This document shows positions 8,296 through 16,579 of a stretch of DNA of 64,000 bases, one piece after another. Source of the DNA: Actinoplanes siamensis (lineage in GTDB: Bacteria; Actinomycetota; Actinomycetes; Mycobacteriales; Micromonosporaceae); contig NZ_BOMW01000056.1 of NCBI RefSeq assembly GCF_016862395.1, forward strand, positions 1 to 64,000. Direction: 5' to 3'. Both the position numbers and the translations under genes were made by a program. The notes under the pieces are model-generated. The model saw only the letters and a program-made list of their open reading frames with translations, had not been told where the DNA came from and did no database searches. Every line of letters begins with the position of its first letter. Position 1 is the stretch's first letter.

Positions 8296-9174
8296 ATGTC
8301 CGAGTCGCACCCGTACGAGCGCGTCCGGTCGCGGCCGGGCGGGGCGTGGTCGTCGGGCACGGTGACCGGCCCGCCCCCGCCGCCCCCGCCCCCGCCCCCG
8401 CCGCCGCCCGCCGGGCCGACCGGGCCGGAGCAGCGCCGCCGGCAGCTGATGATCTTTGGTGGCGTCGCCGGGTTGATCCTGGCCGGTGGCCTGATCGTGC
8501 TGCTGGTCGTGCTCTTCGGCAGTGAGGGCAACCCGTTCCGGGACCGGGAGTCCGCGCCGTCCGACGTCCGGCCGCCGCTGGCCCAGGCCTGCCCGGCGCC
8601 GAGCGAGTCGCCCGGCGCCGCGGCCACGAAGACGCCGCCGTCCCCGCCCGCCGTCACCGGCGACCGGACCGTTGACGAGAAGGCAGGCATCTCCTACAAG
8701 AAGTACGGCGCGCCCTGGCTCACCTGGGACACGATCTGGCGGGCCGGCACGCTGAAGGTGCCGTACCAGGTCGGCCAGCACTTCGTGACCGAGACCTACA
8801 GCGGCGGGGAGTACCACGCCTCGATCCTGTCCGCGGCGGTCCCGGCGGCCGACAACGACGCGGTCACGCTGGATCTGGAGTGTGTCGGGCGGCAGGTCTC
8901 GGCGGACGTCCGCGCCGGCTACTACCCGCAGCCCAACACGCTGGACCCGATCCGCGACGAGCTGACCACGCTGGGCGGGCGGCCGGCCTGGGTGAGCGAG
9001 TTCCGGCTGCACTTCCGAGCGGCCGGCCTGTCCGCCACCGACGAGCTTTCGGCGGTGGCGGTCATCGACGTCGGCAAGCCTGCGGCGGCCGTTCTCTACG
9101 TGTCCATCCCGGGCACGCACAAGCAGTTGGACTACGTGATCGACGACGTGCTGCGGTCGGTCCGGGCGCTCTAG
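8296..9174 (+). CDS. Single-pass membrane protein with polyproline cytoplasmic tail
   Basis: A 292-aa protein of unknown function. Residues 1-50 are hydrophilic and contain 13 consecutive prolines (residues 26-38), then an RRR stop-transfer signal. A single transmembrane segment spans about 51-74. About 215 extracytoplasmic residues follow: a Pro/Ala/Ser linker, then a globular part with two cysteines. The layout (proline-rich N-terminus, one helix, secreted domain) is common among actinobacterial envelope proteins. The ATG at 8296 is used; a frame from 8266 also exists, and neither has a strong Shine-Dalgarno. It is divergent from the acyltransferase and converges on the ABC permease gene. 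Confidence 0.8.
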   Translation: MSESHPYERVRSRPGGAWSSGTVTGPPPPPPPPPPPPPAGPTGPEQRRRQLMIFGGVAGLILAGGLIVLLVVLFGSEGNPFRDRESAPSDVRPPLAQACPAPSESPGAAATKTPPSPPAVTGDRTVDEKAGISYKKYGAPWLTWDTIWRAGTLKVPYQVGQHFVTETYSGGEYHASILSAAVPAADNDAVTLDLECVGRQVSADVRAGYYPQPNTLDPIRDELTTLGGRPAWVSEFRLHFRAAGLSATDELSAVAVIDVGKPAAAVLYVSIPGTHKQLDYVIDDVLRSVRAL

Positions 9175-9350
9175 GCCCCGGTCCAGCCGTCCGCGCCGGG
9201 GGCCGGCGCGCTGCCGGATGCCGGGCCGGGGGCCGGACTGGGCCGAGGGGCGGCCGGTGGCCTCGGACGAGGTGGCCGCGGGCTGCCCGGCCAGTCCGTC
9301 CGACCACGGCCCCGGACGCTCGGAACCGGCCGGGGCCACCACGCCCCCGA

Positions 9351-10310
9351 TCAGGTGCCGGTCAGGCCCCAGCGCTTGCGCAGCGCGTTGTCCGCCGCGT
9401 TGAACAGCTGGTCGATCAGGATGCCGATGACCAGCACGACCAGGATGTAGCTGATCACCAGCGGGGTGTCCGAGAGATCCCTGGCGTTCTGCATCCGGAC
9501 GCCCACGGAGACCGTGCCGGGCACGATGACCAGCAGTTCACCGGCCATCAGGCTGCGCCAGGAGAACGCCCAGCCCTGCTTGAGCCCGGAGACGAAGGAC
9601 GGCAGCGAGGCCGGCAGGATCAGATGCCGGTACCGGTCCAGCCCCTTCATGCCCATCACCTGGCCCACCCGCAGCCAGGTCCGGGGCACGTAGTCGATGC
9701 CGCTGATCAGGCCGTTCGCCACGGACGGCGCGGCACCGATGACGACCACGAACATGATCGCCTGCTCGCCGAGCTGGAACAGCAGGATGGCCAGCGGGAA
9801 CCACATGATCGACGGCATCGTCTGCAGGCCGGTGATCAGCGAGCCGATCGCGGCCCGCAGCGGCGCGAAGCGGGACACCGCCGCGCCGACGACCGTGCCG
9901 ATCGCCACGGCCAGCGCGAAACCGGTGATCGCCCGGGTCATGGTCAGCCGTACGCCGTCCCAGAAGTCCGGTGTGGTGACCAGGTCCTTGAGCGTGGTGA
10001 AGACATCGAGAGGGGAGGGGAAGACGTACGCCGGCTTCCACTCGGCCAGGTAGACCAGCTCCCACAGGGCCACCACGATGGCGATCGCCAGCAGTTTCGG
10101 CCAGGCGCTGTGCCAGATGCGCAGGCCGAGCTGCCCCTTCTCCCTCTTCGGGGCGAGCTCGAGAGCGTCCAGGCCGCTGACCTCGTCCGGGTTCAGCGTC
10201 TTGATCTTCTGTGGCTCCGGGCCCAGGCCCGCCGTCTCGGGGGCGAATGCGCCCTCGAGACCGGCGCGGGCGCCCGCGTACTTCATCGGTGCGGGAGGTT
10301 CAGTTGGCAT
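9351..10310 (-). CDS. ABC transporter permease, SsuC/TauC/NrtB type
   Basis: Inner-membrane permease of an importer for sulfonate, taurine, nitrate or a related small anion. The 319-aa product has an N-terminal cytoplasmic stretch of about 75 residues and five or six hydrophobic segments. The EAA-like coupling loop is around APSVANGLISGIDYVPRTW. ATG 10310 is preceded by GGAGGT nine bases upstream, inside the end of the ATPase gene; the two genes overlap by 11 bp. It is the last gene of the four-gene operon headed by the Rrf2 regulator. The exact ligand is not determinable here. Confidence 0.9.
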   Translation of the reverse strand: MPTEPPAPMKYAGARAGLEGAFAPETAGLGPEPQKIKTLNPDEVSGLDALELAPKREKGQLGLRIWHSAWPKLLAIAIVVALWELVYLAEWKPAYVFPSPLDVFTTLKDLVTTPDFWDGVRLTMTRAITGFALAVAIGTVVGAAVSRFAPLRAAIGSLITGLQTMPSIMWFPLAILLFQLGEQAIMFVVVIGAAPSVANGLISGIDYVPRTWLRVGQVMGMKGLDRYRHLILPASLPSFVSGLKQGWAFSWRSLMAGELLVIVPGTVSVGVRMQNARDLSDTPLVISYILVVLVIGILIDQLFNAADNALRKRWGLTGT

Positions 10311-11076
10311 GGCGGGCGACCTCCGCGCGGAGCCGGTCGGTGATCTCGCCCGCCTGGGCGGAGACCTCGGGGGAATCGATGCGCCGCGGGCGCTCGTGGC
10401 CGATCGTGAAGTCCTCGATCACCCGGCCGGGCCGGCTGCTCAGCAGGACGACCCGGTCGCCGAGGCGGACCGCCTCGCGCACGTTGTGGGTCACGAACAG
10501 GACGGTCAGGTTCTGCTCGCGCCAGATCCGCTCCAGCTCGTCGTGCAGGATGTCCCGGGTCATCGCGTCGAGCGCGCCGAACGGCTCGTCCATCAGCAGC
10601 ACGTCGGCGTTCTGGGCGAGCGCCCGGGCCAGCGCGACGCGCTGCCGCATGCCGCCGGAGAGCTCGTGCGGCCGCTTGTCGGCGAAGCCGCCGAGCCGGA
10701 CCACCTCCAGCAGCTCGGCGGCGCGCTTGGGGCGCTCCGCCTTGCCGATGCCCTGCAGCCGCAGCGGCAGCTCGACGTTGCCGGAGACGGAGAGCCAGGG
10801 GAAGAGGGCGGCCTCCTGGAACATCAGCGCGACCTTGCGGCCGCCGGTGTCCAGAGTGCCGCCGCTGATCCGGTCCAGCCCGGCGACCAGCGAGAGCAGC
10901 GTGCTCTTGCCGCAGCCGGAGGCGCCCAGCAGGCAGACGAACTCGCCCCGCTGGACGTCGAGGGAGACCCGGTCGAGGGCGAGCAGAGCGTTGCTCCCCG
11001 ACCCGTACGTCTTGGAGACGTTCTCGATGTGTACGACCGATTCGGTACGGACGCCGGTGGTTTCGAGGATGCTCAT
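10300..11076 (-). CDS. ABC transporter ATP-binding protein, SsuB/TauB type
   Basis: ATPase driving the neighbouring permease. The 258-aa protein shows Walker A GASGCGKST, the Q-loop LMFQEAALFPW, the signature LSGGMRQRVALARAL, Walker B VLLMDEPFGALD and the switch His in FVTHNVREA. The length and the C-terminal RPRRIDSPE-like segment suit the SsuB/TauB/NrtD subgroup. It lies 28 bases after the binding-protein gene and overlaps the permease gene, so the three transporter genes should be co-transcribed. Confidence 0.95.
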   Translation of the reverse strand: MSILETTGVRTESVVHIENVSKTYGSGSNALLALDRVSLDVQRGEFVCLLGASGCGKSTLLSLVAGLDRISGGTLDTGGRKVALMFQEAALFPWLSVSGNVELPLRLQGIGKAERPKRAAELLEVVRLGGFADKRPHELSGGMRQRVALARALAQNADVLLMDEPFGALDAMTRDILHDELERIWREQNLTVLFVTHNVREAVRLGDRVVLLSSRPGRVIEDFTIGHERPRRIDSPEVSAQAGEITDRLRAEVARHAN

Positions 11077-11104
11077 GTTCTGACTCGCCCTCCTGTCGAT
11101 TCCG

Positions 11105-12190
11105 TCAGGATGCCGCCGCGGCGTCGCTGACCGTCGGCTGACCGTCGGCCTTGAGCAGCTCGTTCAGCGGACCGAGGTGGTAGATGCCCTTGAGGTCCAC
11201 CTTCTTGAGCAGGCCGACCTCCTCCGCGTGCTGCGCGCTGGTGTACAGCGACGACGCGATCGGATCGTTGGTGAACTTCAGGTTCTTGAACGCGGCCGTC
11301 AGGATGTCCTCCTTGAGGGCCTTGCCGGTCAGCGCCTCGATCTGGGCGTTGGCCGCCTTCTGCGCGTCGGCGTTGTTGTCGTTGATGTACTTGACCGCCG
11401 CGATGTGGCCCTTGAGGAGCTTCTTCACCGTCCCCGGGTACTCCTTCAGGAACTTCTGGCTGACGATCAGGTGGGTGGTGACGAACTGCTGGTTCGGCCA
11501 CAGGGTCGCCTCGTCGACCAGCAGCTTGCCCTTGGACTCCAGCAGCATCTTGCTCAGGCTGGGCTCGGGCACCCAGGCGCCGTCGATCGCGCCCTGGGCG
11601 AACGCCTGCACCGCTGTCGCGTTCTCCTGCGGCAGGATGGAGACGTCGCCGCCGCCGTTGGTGTCGGCGTTCAGGCCGTTCTGCTTGAGCCAGGCGCGCA
11701 GCGCGACGTCCTGGGTGTTGCCCAGCTGCGGGGTGGCGATCTTCTTGCCCTTGAGGTCCGCCGGGCCGGCGATGGTGTCCTTGACGACCAGGCCGGCGCC
11801 GCCGGAGGTGCTGCCGGCGATGACCTTCAGCGCCTGGCCGTTGGACTTGACCCAGCCGTTGATCGCCGGGTTCGGGCCGATGTAGGTGGCGTCGATCGCG
11901 CCGGAGAGCAGCGCCTCCAGCGCGGCCGGGCCGGCGTTGAAGGTCTGGGTCTGCAGCTCGGTGCCGGTGAGGGCGTCCTTGAAGAGGTTCTTGCTCACGC
12001 CGACCAGGGCCGGGGCGTGGGTGATGTTCGGGAAGTAGCCGAGCTTGAGGGTCGTCGCCTCGGCGTCCGCGCCGGCGGTGGTGCCGGCCTTCTTGTTGCC
12101 GTCGTCGTCGGATCCGCAGGCGGCCAGAGCAGTCGTGGCCGCGACGGCGGCCGTGGCAAGGGCGAGCGCACGAAGGGCGCGGGAGCTCAT
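11105..12190 (-). CDS. ABC transporter substrate-binding lipoprotein, SsuA/NrtA type
   Basis: Extracytoplasmic lipoprotein capturing the ligand for the adjacent transporter. The 361-aa product has a signal peptide ending in a lipobox LAAC, then GSDDDGNKK. The mature body resembles the NMT1/SsuA fold: LKLGYFPNITHAPALVG near the start, then NPAINGW and AWVPEPS segments. I start at ATG 12190, which has AGGAG eight bases upstream; the open frame extends to 12289 but lies in the intergenic region and the regulator. It sits 11 bases after the Rrf2 gene. The HAPALVG motif is common in aliphatic-sulfonate binding proteins, so sulfonates are the best guess; nitrate or riboflavin-like precursors are alternatives. 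Confidence 0.92.
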   Translation of the reverse strand: MSSRALRALALATAAVAATTALAACGSDDDGNKKAGTTAGADAEATTLKLGYFPNITHAPALVGVSKNLFKDALTGTELQTQTFNAGPAALEALLSGAIDATYIGPNPAINGWVKSNGQALKVIAGSTSGGAGLVVKDTIAGPADLKGKKIATPQLGNTQDVALRAWLKQNGLNADTNGGGDVSILPQENATAVQAFAQGAIDGAWVPEPSLSKMLLESKGKLLVDEATLWPNQQFVTTHLIVSQKFLKEYPGTVKKLLKGHIAAVKYINDNNADAQKAANAQIEALTGKALKEDILTAAFKNLKFTNDPIASSLYTSAQHAEEVGLLKKVDLKGIYHLGPLNELLKADGQPTVSDAAAAS

Positions 12191-12201
12191 GCTCACAACT
12201 C

Positions 12202-12615
12202 CTAGTTCGTCTTTATTGAGGTGGTGGAGAGTTCGGCCAGGGTCCGGTGGTCGACCACGCCCTCGATGGCCGCTTCGACGGCGATCCACACGTCGTGCAG
12301 CGCGATCGCGGCTCCGTGATAGGTCGCGGTGGCGGTCGGCAGCCCGCGGACCGTGGTGAGCGCCCCGCCGACGGCGCGCACGACGTCGCCGACGGTGATC
12401 TCCTCGGCCGGGCGGGCCAGGGCGTACCCGCCGTCCACCCCGCGGTGGCTGTGCAGCAGCCCGGCGCGGCGCAGATCGAGCAGGATGCCCTGCAGGAAGC
12501 TGAGCGGGATGTCCTGCGCGGCCGCCAGCCCGGCGGCCTTGACCAGACGTGGGTGGGCCGCGGTGACGGCGAGCATGGCGCGGACGGCGTAGTCCGTGCG
12601 TGCCGAGACGTACAC
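12202..12615 (-). CDS. Rrf2-family transcriptional regulator without cluster cysteines
   Basis: A 137-aa winged-helix regulator heading the importer operon. The N-terminus TDYAVRAMLAVTAAHP and the GVDGGYALARPAEEITVGDVV segment are diagnostic of Rrf2 proteins. It contains no cysteine at all, so it cannot bind the Fe-S cluster of IscR, NsrR or RirA. The cysteine-free subgroup includes CymR, a sulfur-metabolism repressor, which fits the sulfonate-type transporter immediately downstream. Start is GTG 12615 with GGAGG ten bases upstream. Autoregulation through the AT-rich site upstream is inferred. Confidence 0.92.
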   Translation of the reverse strand: MYVSARTDYAVRAMLAVTAAHPRLVKAAGLAAAQDIPLSFLQGILLDLRRAGLLHSHRGVDGGYALARPAEEITVGDVVRAVGGALTTVRGLPTATATYHGAAIALHDVWIAVEAAIEGVVDHRTLAELSTTSIKTN

Positions 12616-12639
12616 GGCGGAGCCCCCTCCCGGTGGATC

Positions 12640-12690
12640 AATCTTCGCTTAATCTATCTGTTGCATGGGAATAGTGGAGCAGATGGGTTT
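12640..12690 (-). promoter_or_regulatory. AT-rich promoter/operator region of the Rrf2-importer operon
   Basis: In an otherwise GC-rich spacer this stretch is AT-rich. On the minus strand AGATT occurs twice with an 11-bp period (12655 to 12651 and 12644 to 12640), and TAGATT lies where a -10 element would serve the regulator. One-turn spacing of direct repeats suggests a dimeric regulator site. The rest of the 12616-12782 spacer shows nothing further. Confidence 0.45.
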
Positions 12691-12782
12691 CATGCGTCAA
12701 GCGCCCGGCCGCATGACGGGACTCCGGCCGGGCCGCCACACGTAGTCCCGCGGGTGGTCACGCAGCGCGCTAATGTCACCTG

Positions 12783-14090
12783 GTGGCGTCCAGAATCCAG
12801 ATTCCCGCGACGAAATATCCGGTCGAGCGGTTCACCCTCGCCAACGGTCTGCGCGTGGTCCTCTCCCCGGACCGCAGCGCCCCGGTCGTCGGGGTGTCCG
12901 TCGTCTACGACGTCGGCATCCGCAGCGAGCCCGAGGGCCGCACCGGCTTCGCCCACCTCTTCGAGCACCTGATGTTCCAGGGCTCGGCCAACCTGGAGAA
13001 GCTGGCTCACTTCCGGCACGTGCAGGGCGCCGGCGGCAGCTTCAACGGGTCGACCCACCTGGACTACACCGACTACTTCGAGGCGCTCCCGTCCGGCGCT
13101 CTGGAACGGGCGCTCTTCCTCGAGGCCGACCGGATGTGCGGCCCCCGCCTGACCGAGGAGAACCTGCGCAACCAGGTCGACGTGGTCAAGGAGGAGATCC
13201 GGGTGAACGTGCTGAACCGGCCGTACGGCGGGTTCCCCTGGCTGAAGCTGCCACCGGTGATGTTCGAGACGTTCCCCAACGCGCACGACGGCTACGGCTC
13301 CTTCGCCGACCTGGAGAGCGCCACCGTCGCCGACGCGCAGGGCTTCTTCGACAAGTACTACGCCTGCGGCAACGCGGTCCTCTCGGTCGCCGGCGACTTC
13401 GACGTGGCACAGGCCACCGCGATGATCGAGCGCCACTTCGGCGACGTGCCGGCCCGGCCCGCCCCGGTGCTGCCCGCCTTCGACGAGCCGGACCTCGACG
13501 GTGAGCGCCGCGAGTCGTACACGGATCGCATCGCCCCGCTGCCGGCGGTCGCCGCCGGTTACCGCGTGCCCGACCCGATCGCGGCCTTCGACGCCTACCT
13601 GCCGTTCTCGGTGCTCGCCGAGGTGCTCACCGACGGCGACGCGTCCCGCTTGGTCGAGCGCCTGGTGCAGCGCGACCGCACGGTCACCAACGTCGGCGGC
13701 TACCTCGGTTTCATGGGCGACGAGTACCAGGTGCGCAACCCGACCGCCCTGCTGCTGCAGGCGCACATGCCGCCCGGCGGCGACGCCACCAAGGTGCTGC
13801 GCACCGTCGACGAGGAGCTGGACCGCTTGGCCGCCGACGGCCTGCGGCCCGGCGAACTGGAGCGCACCCAGGCCCGCATGGCCGCCCGCCTGCTGCAGGG
13901 CACCGACGAGGTGCTCGGGCGGGCGCTGCCGATGGCCGTGCTGGAGCTGCAGCGCGGCCGTCCGGAACTGCTCAACGACCTGCCACGGCTGATCAGTGAG
14001 GTCACCGCGGAGCAGATCGTCACCGCCGCCGCCACCCTGCGGCCCGAGCGCCGGGCCGCCGTCGAAGTTCTTCCTGGAGCCGGAGCATGA
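12783..14090 (+). CDS. M16 family zinc metallopeptidase (catalytic subunit)
   Basis: Insulinase-type (mitochondrial-processing-peptidase-like) protease of 435 aa. The inverted zinc motif HLFEH (H-x-x-E-H) lies at residues 57-61 within GFAHLFEHLMFQG, and a further conserved Glu follows in KEEIRVNVLNRP. It is followed, with an ATGA overlap, by a second M16 gene lacking the zinc motif. This is the classic arrangement of an active and an inactive subunit forming a heterodimer. No signal peptide is seen, so the pair probably acts in the cytoplasm. GTG 12783 is the only start close to the conserved FTLANGLRVVLSPD block. The substrate is unknown. Confidence 0.93.
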   Translation: MASRIQIPATKYPVERFTLANGLRVVLSPDRSAPVVGVSVVYDVGIRSEPEGRTGFAHLFEHLMFQGSANLEKLAHFRHVQGAGGSFNGSTHLDYTDYFEALPSGALERALFLEADRMCGPRLTEENLRNQVDVVKEEIRVNVLNRPYGGFPWLKLPPVMFETFPNAHDGYGSFADLESATVADAQGFFDKYYACGNAVLSVAGDFDVAQATAMIERHFGDVPARPAPVLPAFDEPDLDGERRESYTDRIAPLPAVAAGYRVPDPIAAFDAYLPFSVLAEVLTDGDASRLVERLVQRDRTVTNVGGYLGFMGDEYQVRNPTALLLQAHMPPGGDATKVLRTVDEELDRLAADGLRPGELERTQARMAARLLQGTDEVLGRALPMAVLELQRGRPELLNDLPRLISEVTAEQIVTAAATLRPERRAAVEVLPGAGA

Positions 14091-15403
14091 CCGCGACCCT
14101 TCCGGACCTGATTCCGGACACCGAGCTGACCCTGCCGCCGCAGGCCGAGCGCAAGCTGCCGAACGGGCTGACCGTGATCGCGATCCGCCGCGCCGCGGTG
14201 CCGCTGGTCGAGGTGCGGCTGCGCATCCCGTTCGGCCGCGCCCCACTGGCCCCGGCGACCCTGCTGTCCCAGGCGCTGTTCACCGGCACCGGTTCGATGA
14301 CGATGCTGGACATCGCCGCCGAGCTGCAGGCGGTCGGCGGCGGCCTGGCCGCCGGGCTGGACCCGGACCGGCTGCAGATCAGCGGCAACGCGCTGGCCGC
14401 CGGGCTGGGCCGCACGCTGGAGATCCTGGCCGGCGTGCTGACCGGCGCGGCCTATCCCGGCGAGGAGGTGGCCACCGAGCGGGAGCGCCTGGTCGACAAC
14501 ATCCAGGTAGCCCTCAGCCAGCCCGCCCACCTGGCCCGGGTCGCGCTGCTCCGGCGGATGTTCGCGGACCACCCCTACGCGGTGCAGACCCCCTCGCCCG
14601 AGCAGGTCCGCGCGGTCGAGCCGGAGGCGCTGCGCGAGCTGCACGCCGAACGGGTCCGCCCGGACGGCTCGATCCTGGTCCTGGTCGGCGACATCGACCC
14701 GGAGCAGGCCATCGACGTCGCGGAGAAGATGCTCGGCGGCTGGAGCGGCACCGCCCGGGACGGCGAGATCCCGCCCGCCCCGGCGCTGCGGCCCGGCCCG
14801 CTGCTGCTGGTCGACCGGCCCGGCTCGGTGCAGTCCTCGCTGCGGATCGCGCTGCCCGCGCTGCCCCGCACCGATCCCGGCTACGCCGCGCTCACCCTGG
14901 CCAACCTGGTCTTCGGCGGTTACTTCTCGTCCCGCTGGGTGGAGAACATCCGCGAGGACAAGGGCTACACCTACGGCTCGCACTCGGTGGTCGAGCACTT
15001 CGTGGCCGGGTCCTCGCTGCTCGCCGCGGCTGACGTGGCCACCGAGGTGACCGGGCCGTCGCTGCTCGAGACAACGTACGAGCTGGGCCGCATCGCCAGC
15101 CTCCCGCCCGGCGAGGAGGAACTGGAGCAGGCCCGGCGGTACGCGCTGGGCACGCTGCGCCTGGGCATGTCCACCCAGTCCGGGCTGGCCGGACTGGCCA
15201 CCGTCTACGCCGGCTTCGGCCTGCGCCTCGGCCACCTGCGCGATCATTCGGCCGCCCTCGCCTCGGCCACCCGCGAGCAGGTCGCCGCCGTCGCGGCGAC
15301 GCATCTCGCGCCGTCCCGCGCGGTGACCGTGGTCCTCGGCGACGCCGAGAAGATCGAGGCCCAACTCGCCGCCCTTACCGTGGTGGAGCGTAGCGAGCAG
15401 TGA
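14087..15403 (+). CDS. M16 family peptidase-like protein (non-catalytic partner)
   Basis: A 438-aa M16-fold protein. The N-terminal half has LPNGLTVIAIRRA as in active members, but the expected HxxEH segment is replaced by LLSQALFTGTG, so no zinc ligands remain. The C-terminal half keeps SRWVENIREDKGYTYG, the Arg/Tyr motif that contacts substrate in the partner's active site. Translation is coupled to the first gene by ATGA and to nudC by GTGA, so the three genes form a tight unit. It probably supplies the non-catalytic half of the peptidase chamber. Confidence 0.92.
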   Translation: MTATLPDLIPDTELTLPPQAERKLPNGLTVIAIRRAAVPLVEVRLRIPFGRAPLAPATLLSQALFTGTGSMTMLDIAAELQAVGGGLAAGLDPDRLQISGNALAAGLGRTLEILAGVLTGAAYPGEEVATERERLVDNIQVALSQPAHLARVALLRRMFADHPYAVQTPSPEQVRAVEPEALRELHAERVRPDGSILVLVGDIDPEQAIDVAEKMLGGWSGTARDGEIPPAPALRPGPLLLVDRPGSVQSSLRIALPALPRTDPGYAALTLANLVFGGYFSSRWVENIREDKGYTYGSHSVVEHFVAGSSLLAAADVATEVTGPSLLETTYELGRIASLPPGEEELEQARRYALGTLRLGMSTQSGLAGLATVYAGFGLRLGHLRDHSAALASATREQVAAVAATHLAPSRAVTVVLGDAEKIEAQLAALTVVERSEQ

Positions 15404-16494
15404 CCGAGCAACTTCCTCCGGCTGAGCGGCCGTCGCCGGCCGCGCGGCCTTCCCAGGGTGAGCGGTCTTCGCCGGGTGAGGGGTCTTCGCCGGGAGTGCA
15501 GCCTTCGCCTGGTGAACAGCCTGAGCAGCCCGACCTGGGTGAGCAGCCCGGGACGCCGCCGCTCGCCCGGACCACCCTGGACCGCGCCGCGGAACACCGC
15601 AAGGACGAGGCCTGGCTGGCCGAGGCCTGGACCCGCGGCCGGGTCCTGGTGGTGGACCTGTCCAAGGGCGGCCGCGCCCTGGTCACCGACCGCCCCGACG
15701 GCGGTGTCGCGCTGCTGCTGATCCCCGCCGCCGACGCGCCGGACGCGGAACGCTGGTTCCTCGGCATCGACACCGACGGCACTCCGCTCTGGACCATGGA
15801 CACCACCCCGCCGGCCGCCGTGGACGCGCGGGCGGTCACCCTGCGGGAAATCGGGCACCTGCTCGACGACCGCGACGCGGGGCTGTTCACGGCCGCCGCC
15901 GCGCTGGCCAACTGGCACGCCAGCCACAAGTTCTCGCCGCGCTCCGGCAAGCCGACGGTCGCCGTGGAGGCGGGCTGGGCGCGCGCGGATCCCGATGGCG
16001 AGCTGATGTGGCCGCGTACCGACCCGGCGATGATCGTGGTGGTGCACGACGGCGTGGCCGGCCCGGCCGGTCGCTGCCTGCTCGGCCACAATTCGGGATG
16101 GGGCCGCGGCGCCGACGGGCTGACCCGCTTCTCCTGCCTGGCCGGTTACGTGGAGCCGGGCGAGTCCGCCGAGGCCGCGGTGATCCGCGAGGTGCGCGAG
16201 GAGGTGGGGATCAAGATCCAGAGCTTGCGGTACGAGGGCAGCCAGTCCTGGCCGTACCCGGGCTCCCTCATGCTCGGCTTCCTGGCCACCGCCGACCCGT
16301 CGCAACCGTTGCGCCTGGATCCCGAGGAGATCGACGAGGCGCACTGGTTCTCCCGGGAGGACATCGCCAAGATGATCGCCGGCGGCTTCGTGCACCCCGG
16401 CTCGGGTGTCCCGATGAGCCTGCCGATGCGTTCCTCGATCGCGTTCTACCTGATCGAGAAATGGCTCAACGCGAGTGCCGGAGATCACGTTTAG
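15400..16494 (+). CDS. nudC: NudC-like NAD(H) diphosphatase/Nudix hydrolase lacking the zinc ribbon
   Basis: A 364-aa Nudix protein expected to cleave NADH or NAD-capped RNA to NMN(H) and AMP. The Nudix box GYVEPGESAEAAVIREVREEVGI-type segment (about residues 248-270) has all catalytic glutamates. SQSWPYPGS matches the NudC signature SQPWPFPxS. The zinc-ribbon region just before WPRTDPAMI has no cysteine: NWHASHKFSPRSGKPT occupies the place of the usual C-x2-C pairs. Residues 1-55 are a Pro/Ser/Glu-rich repetitive tail, also atypical. GTG 15400 overlaps the previous stop. Mycobacterial nudC also lies between adnAB and uvrD2, supporting the assignment. Confidence 0.9.
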   Translation: MTEQLPPAERPSPAARPSQGERSSPGEGSSPGVQPSPGEQPEQPDLGEQPGTPPLARTTLDRAAEHRKDEAWLAEAWTRGRVLVVDLSKGGRALVTDRPDGGVALLLIPAADAPDAERWFLGIDTDGTPLWTMDTTPPAAVDARAVTLREIGHLLDDRDAGLFTAAAALANWHASHKFSPRSGKPTVAVEAGWARADPDGELMWPRTDPAMIVVVHDGVAGPAGRCLLGHNSGWGRGADGLTRFSCLAGYVEPGESAEAAVIREVREEVGIKIQSLRYEGSQSWPYPGSLMLGFLATADPSQPLRLDPEEIDEAHWFSREDIAKMIAGGFVHPGSGVPMSLPMRSSIAFYLIEKWLNASAGDHV

Positions 16495-16579
16495 ACGTCT
16501 GATCAGAGAATTCCTCAACGAGGAGGCAACCTGGGCACGGTCCTGGTGCGTCATTCTTACAAAGACGAGAGGGGATCCG

